A stretch of 64,000 nucleotides of DNA from Aureococcus anophagefferens (lineage: Eukaryota; Sar; Pelagophyceae; Pelagomonadales; Pelagomonadaceae): the NCBI RefSeq assembly GCF_000186865.1, contig NW_008705567.1, forward strand, positions 1,857,097-1,921,096. The letters are read 5' to 3'. The notes beneath the pieces are model-generated. The model had not been told where the DNA came from, did no database searches, and worked only from the letters and a program-made list of their open reading frames with translations. Positions 60,629-64,000 of the stretch are shown here, piece by piece. The position numbers and the translations under genes were made by a program. Each line of letters opens with the position of its first letter. Position 1 is the stretch's first letter.

Positions 60629-61450
60629 ATGGCCGAGGAGTCCAAGTACGCCGGCGGGGCGACGTCGCTGACGGACCTGCGCGAGCTCGTCGAGCGCCAG
60701 GACCTGAAGATCGAGGCGCTGACGGCGCTCGTCCGCGCGCAGCAGATCACCATGGACCGCCTCCTCCGCGCCGTCGAGAAGGGCGCGCCCGTGCCCGCCG
60801 GCGCGGCGCACCCGATCCCGTCGCCTTTTCCGTCCATGCCTCTGGCGCCCATCGACCTGGCCGCGCCCGCGGGCCTCGCCGCCTACGGGGCCTCCGCCTA
60901 CGGGCCGCCGACCTACGCGTCGGCGCCGACCATGCCCGCGCCGAGCCCCTACGGGAGCGCCTACGGCTCCGCGCCGCCGCCGGGCAACGGCTACGCGCCC
61001 GCGACCGGCCCGGACCCCGCGGCCGCGCGGCGCATCGAGGCCGAGGCCCTCGCGAACGCGCGCTTCGAGGAGCAGCGCCAGGCGGCGGCGCGCCGCGAGG
61101 CGGAGCGCGCGGCCGCCGCCGAGGCCGAGGCCGAGCGGCAGCGCGCCGCGCGCGAGCGCGCCGAGGCCGCGCGGCGCCTCGAGCAGCAGCAGCTCGAGGA
61201 GCGCCTCGCGATCCAGCGCGCGGAGGCGGAGCGCGTCGCGGCCGCGCGCCGCGCGGAGGAGGAGGCGAAGCGCGCCGCCGAGGAGGCCGAGGCCTTCCGC
61301 GTCGCCGAGGAGAAGCGCGTCAAGCAGGAGAAGCTCAACGCGTCGCGCAAGGCCGCGCTCGACGGCCTCCTCGGCGACGACGACCCGGGCGAGGACAGCC
61401 TCTTCGGCTCCTCCGTGACCAAGGCCGACACGGCGTCCCTCTTCGACTAG
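60629..61450 (+). CDS. Coiled-coil, Ala/Glu/Arg-rich protein (273 aa)
   Basis: ATG at 60629. A short N-terminal coiled coil (LTDLRELVERQDLKIEALTA) is followed by a Pro/Tyr/Ala-rich region with YGSAYGSAP-type repeats. A long uninterrupted charged helix follows (RRIEAEALANARFEEQRQAA; RAEEEAKRAAEEAEAFRVAE), and the acidic end is DDDPGEDSLFGSSVTKADTA. No enzymatic motif. The organisation resembles endocytic or cytoskeletal scaffolds, but this is only similarity of composition. Confidence 0.55.
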   Translation: MAEESKYAGGATSLTDLRELVERQDLKIEALTALVRAQQITMDRLLRAVEKGAPVPAGAAHPIPSPFPSMPLAPIDLAAPAGLAAYGASAYGPPTYASAPTMPAPSPYGSAYGSAPPPGNGYAPATGPDPAAARRIEAEALANARFEEQRQAAARREAERAAAAEAEAERQRAARERAEAARRLEQQQLEERLAIQRAEAERVAAARRAEEEAKRAAEEAEAFRVAEEKRVKQEKLNASRKAALDGLLGDDDPGEDSLFGSSVTKADTASLFD

Positions 61451-61751
61451 GGCCGGACCGGCGCGTCGCGGGGACGGGGCCGCGATCGAACATAATAAAA
61501 ATATCAGCGACGAGCGCCCGGCGGCGCGCCGGCCGGGCAGGCGCCGGGGATACGTCCAGGCACGCATCACGATCACCGTCTCCGCGTCGGAGTCGCCAAG
61601 CGTACATCATCATCGACGAGCCTTTTCACCAGTTGAGGTCAACTTGAGGTGAATCTGTGTGATTGATGCATCGGCTCGACACAACCCATCCGTCAGACAC
61701 CATCCTCGTCACAGGCTGCCGAACCGTGCAGTCGCAGCGAGAGAGCAACCG
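61451..61751. other. Intergenic region, no gene seen
   Basis: Contains an AT-rich patch CATAATAAAAATATCAGCG at 61490-61508 soon after the preceding stop, possibly part of a polyadenylation region. It also has AGTTGAGGTCAACTTGAGG, a variant of the paired TTGAA motif, at about 61632-61650, roughly 110 bases before the next ATG. Confidence 0.5.
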
Positions 61752-63645
61752 ATGCAGGCGCACGAGATGGAAGACGACGAGACGCAGGAGCACGCGATGC
61801 AGGACGACGAACCGCAGGGCCTCACGCTGCCCGACGCCGTGCTCTCCGAGGTCTTCGCCGCCGGCGGCTTCGTCGTGCGCGCGCGCGGCGCGCTGATCAG
61901 CCGCGACTGGCGCCACGTCGCCGTCGACGAGGCGGCCTGGCGCGGCGAGTACGCCCGCCGCTGGTGGCAACACGGTACGGCTGGTGACGAGCACGATCCG
62001 ATTGAGACGCCGTCGTGGTGGCGCGCGGCGTTCGGTACGAGGATCGCGAGCGAGCGGGCCGCGACGGAGCTCTTCGCCGCGCTGCTGGGCCCGGGCGGCG
62101 AGCTGCCGCTGTCGCGGAGCTGCGTGGCGCGCGACCTCGAGGCCCTCGTCGAGGCGGCGCCGGCGCTGCTTTTGGAGCTGCTCGCGACCGTCGGCGCGCT
62201 CGCGGGCGACCGCCACTGCGTGAACCAGTTCGCGGGCGTCGTCGACGCGGACAACCCGCACCTCGGCGGGCCCTGGAACTTCCCGTGCCGCTTCATCCGG
62301 AAGCCGCCGACGCGCGACGTGTTCCGCTACGCGGCCTTTTTGCGGGCCGTGCCGGGCCGCGCGGCGGAGCGCGTCGTCCGCGCGCTCGAGATGCCGCGCG
62401 CGCGGGATGAAGCGGCCGCGGAGCGCGCGGCGTGCCACGCGGGCGCCGCCCTCGCCCGGGCCTCGGGCCTCTGCTGCGCCGGCGCCCGCGTCGACACCTT
62501 CGAGGCCGGCCTCCGGAACGTCGCCGGCGCGCTGCGCGTCTTCTTCGACGACGCGGGCGTCTCGCGCGAGCTCGCGCGGCTCGCGGACCTCGCGCGTTCG
62601 AGCGCGGAGGCGGAGGCGGCTCCGGGCGGGGACGACGTCGCGCGGGAGCTGCGGCTCATGACCGCCGTCGAGCGGCTCCTCTTCGACGGCGCGGATCCCG
62701 CGCGGCCGCCGCTCCGGGGCAACCGCGGCGACTACTACGACGCGGAGAACTCGCTCGTCGACGCGATTTTAGAGCGGCGGCTGGGCATCCCCATCTCCAT
62801 CGCGTCCGTCTTCGTCGCCGTCTGCGTCCGCGCGGGCGTCCGCGACGACGCCATCGCGCCCGTGAACGCGCCGGGCCACTTCCCGTGTGGAATTCAAATC
62901 TTCAACCCGACTTCAATGTGCGCATATGCGACAGTTTCGACGCAAGCTCTTCGGCTGTGCTTCGAGAACTCGACGAGAGCAATCGATTCATCCAAAAATC
63001 AACCGAATCGACTCCGATTTGACCGAGCTAGAGAATTTCAAAGTTTGGTCAGGACCACCCAAACCAGTGGTTGAATTCCACACAGGCCACTTCCTGCTCC
63101 GCTACGAGCCCGCGAATTTATTTCTGGACGTCTTCGCGCGCAGCGGCAACCCCGCGGCCTGCACGCTCGACCGCCGCAGCGTCGAGGGCTTCATCGCGGG
63201 GCACAACGGCCTGTCCCTCTCGCACGCGCGCGCGTCGCTCGACGCCGCGCTCCGCTCGCGCCCGACGCCGGCGGACGTCTGCCGGCGGGCGCTGCGCAAC
63301 CTCGCGGCGATCTACGACGACGATCCCTGCGGCTCGCTCGTCACGTGCTCGCTCGCGGCGGCGCTCGAGGACGCGCCGGGCGCCGCGGCGATCAGCCCGC
63401 TCACGGCGGCGATCCGCTGCAAGCTCGCGCTCGCGGACGGCGGCTACGACCGCGGCGCGACCCACGACCGCGACCGCGTCCTCGTGCTGGCCGGGTCCCT
63501 GCGGCGCGACCTCGACGCCGTCGGCGCGCTGATGGCCGGCGACGTCCCCGCGGACCAGCGCCACGCGCTCGGCCGCGTCCTCGCGGTCGCGCGCGCGCAC
63601 CTCGCCAAGTTCTCGCCGCCCTTCGAGGACGCCGAGCCGCCGTAG
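61752..63645 (+). CDS. FBXO21-like protein with transglutaminase-like domain, interrupted by an introner (560 aa)
   Basis: Exons 61752-62874 and 63086-63645, total 561 codons in frame. After an acidic start (MQAHEMEDDETQEHAMQDDE) there is an F-box-like helix set (LTLPDAVLSEVFAAGGFVVR; RDWRHVAVDEAAWRGEYARR). The middle domain is the SirB1/transglutaminase-core-2 fold: YYDAENSLVDAILERRLGIP, ISIASVFVAVCVRAGV and PVNAPGHFLLRYEP. The C-terminal part (FIAGHNGLSLSHARASLDAA) is helical. This order matches FBXO21, a substrate receptor for SCF ubiquitin ligases. The introner cuts PGHF of the conserved strand and is spliced at phase 1. Confidence 0.8.
62883..63085 (+). mobile_element. Introner, family 2 (CYGTGTGGAATTC TIR), acting as intron
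   Basis: 203 bp. TIRs of 13 bp with one mismatch; exact 8-bp target duplication GCCACTTC at 62875-62882 and 63086-63093. Intron 62875-63085 with a GC donor from the target and CACAG acceptor. Both target copies start GC, so GC was the donor at insertion. Core TCCAAAAATCAACCGAA at 62991-63007, sense orientation. Confidence 0.93.
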
Positions 63646-63829
63646 ACAACATACGCGGCGTGCGGGCGGACGTCGGAGACGCGTGCATCGGACGTCGCGC
63701 GGGGCGTGCGGCGCGCCGCGGCCGCGGACGTCCACGTGCGCCGCGCCTTGAACGCATCAGACCTGCCTTGAACCTACAGCTCGCACTCGTCCGCGCCGCG
63801 ACGCCGAATCTGATCGCTGCGAGCCGACC

Positions 63830-64000
63830 ATGGGGCTCTTCGGCAAGCGCGCGCCGGCCGTGGACCCCGACGCGCACATTGGCAAGACGAGCGCCGAGAT
63901 CCTGGCGCTGCCGCAGCTCCAGATCCAGTTCGCCTGCATCGTCCTCGTGCACGTCCTCGCCTACGTCGCCTTCAGCAGGAAGGACTCCTACTTCCACAGC
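63830..64000 (+). CDS. Hypothetical single-helix membrane protein, 3' partial
   Basis: ATG at 63830; the frame is open to the window end (57 codons). The N-terminus is MGLFGKRAPAVDPDAH, then GKTSAEILALPQLQIQFACI and a membrane helix CIVLVHVLAYVAF followed by SRKDSYFHS. Too short to assign. Two TTGAA boxes lie upstream at 63748 and 63768, 20 bp apart. Confidence 0.5.
   Translation, partial: MGLFGKRAPAVDPDAHIGKTSAEILALPQLQIQFACIVLVHVLAYVAFSRKDSYFHS

Overview
The window is nuclear DNA of a GC-rich, gene-dense photosynthetic stramenopile. Five things point there. Coding sequence is strongly GC-biased with short (61-150 bp) introns. Several predicted N-termini combine a signal peptide with an A-x-A-F / Ala-Phe-Ala-Pro-like site, as in plastids of red-algal origin. 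There are eukaryote-only genes (IFT20, TAF5, eIF2B-delta, mitochondrial bS18). Adjacent genes are packed tail to tail with overlaps or gaps of a few bases. Finally, there are eight ~142-203 bp elements with terminal inverted repeats (TIRs) that sit inside reading frames and are removed exactly as introns. That last trait matches the 'introner' transposons described in the pelagophyte Aureococcus anophagefferens, so a pelagophyte is my inference; no database was searched.

Layout. 1-6.3 kb: a partial hypothetical gene, a small membrane protein, an ATP-grasp-like membrane protein, IFT20, a CS/NudC-like protein and a sulfotransferase. 6.3-14.6 kb: a gap inside an inverted repeat, a plastid-targeted membrane protein, an alpha/beta hydrolase, an MFS sugar transporter and a sodium/solute symporter. 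15.0-18.7 kb: a tandem array of three MYND + RING + Sel1 genes. 18.9-28.5 kb: an AGC kinase, a basic coiled-coil protein, a Cys-rich protein, a GEP4-like phosphatase, an ASCH protein, a trans-sulfuration enzyme (with a gap), a ketoacyl synthase and a SET methyltransferase. 28.7-41.9 kb: a Patched/NPC1-type RND protein, a lumenal FKBP, an SV2-like MFS transporter, an ABC1 kinase with a frameshift, an APS/PAPS reductase-thioredoxin fusion and eIF2B-delta. 42-51.6 kb: plastid proteins, mitochondrial bS18, a RelA/SpoT-like membrane protein, TAF5 and a helical repeat protein. 51.6-64 kb: an Mpv17-family protein, an ankyrin-PhyH fusion, a TPR protein, a secreted protein, a second ABC1 kinase, a GlcNAc transferase, a coiled-coil protein, an FBXO21-like protein and the start of a last gene.

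The genes are ordinary housekeeping, plastid and transport genes with no operon logic. The striking system is the introners. Each inserted copy duplicated about 8 bp of exon beginning with GT or GC. The left copy of that duplication supplies the 5' splice site and the TIR supplies the ..CAG acceptor, so the spliced frame is restored. Two TIR families share an internal core and a paired TTCAA motif at 11-bp spacing. Half of the eight use GC rather than GT donors. The paired TTCAA/TTGAA motif also occurs just upstream of several host genes, which I consider the least explained observation here.

Exon boundaries are deduced from frame and homology without RNA evidence. Two 50-N gaps (6349-6398, 24865-24914) are of unknown true size.
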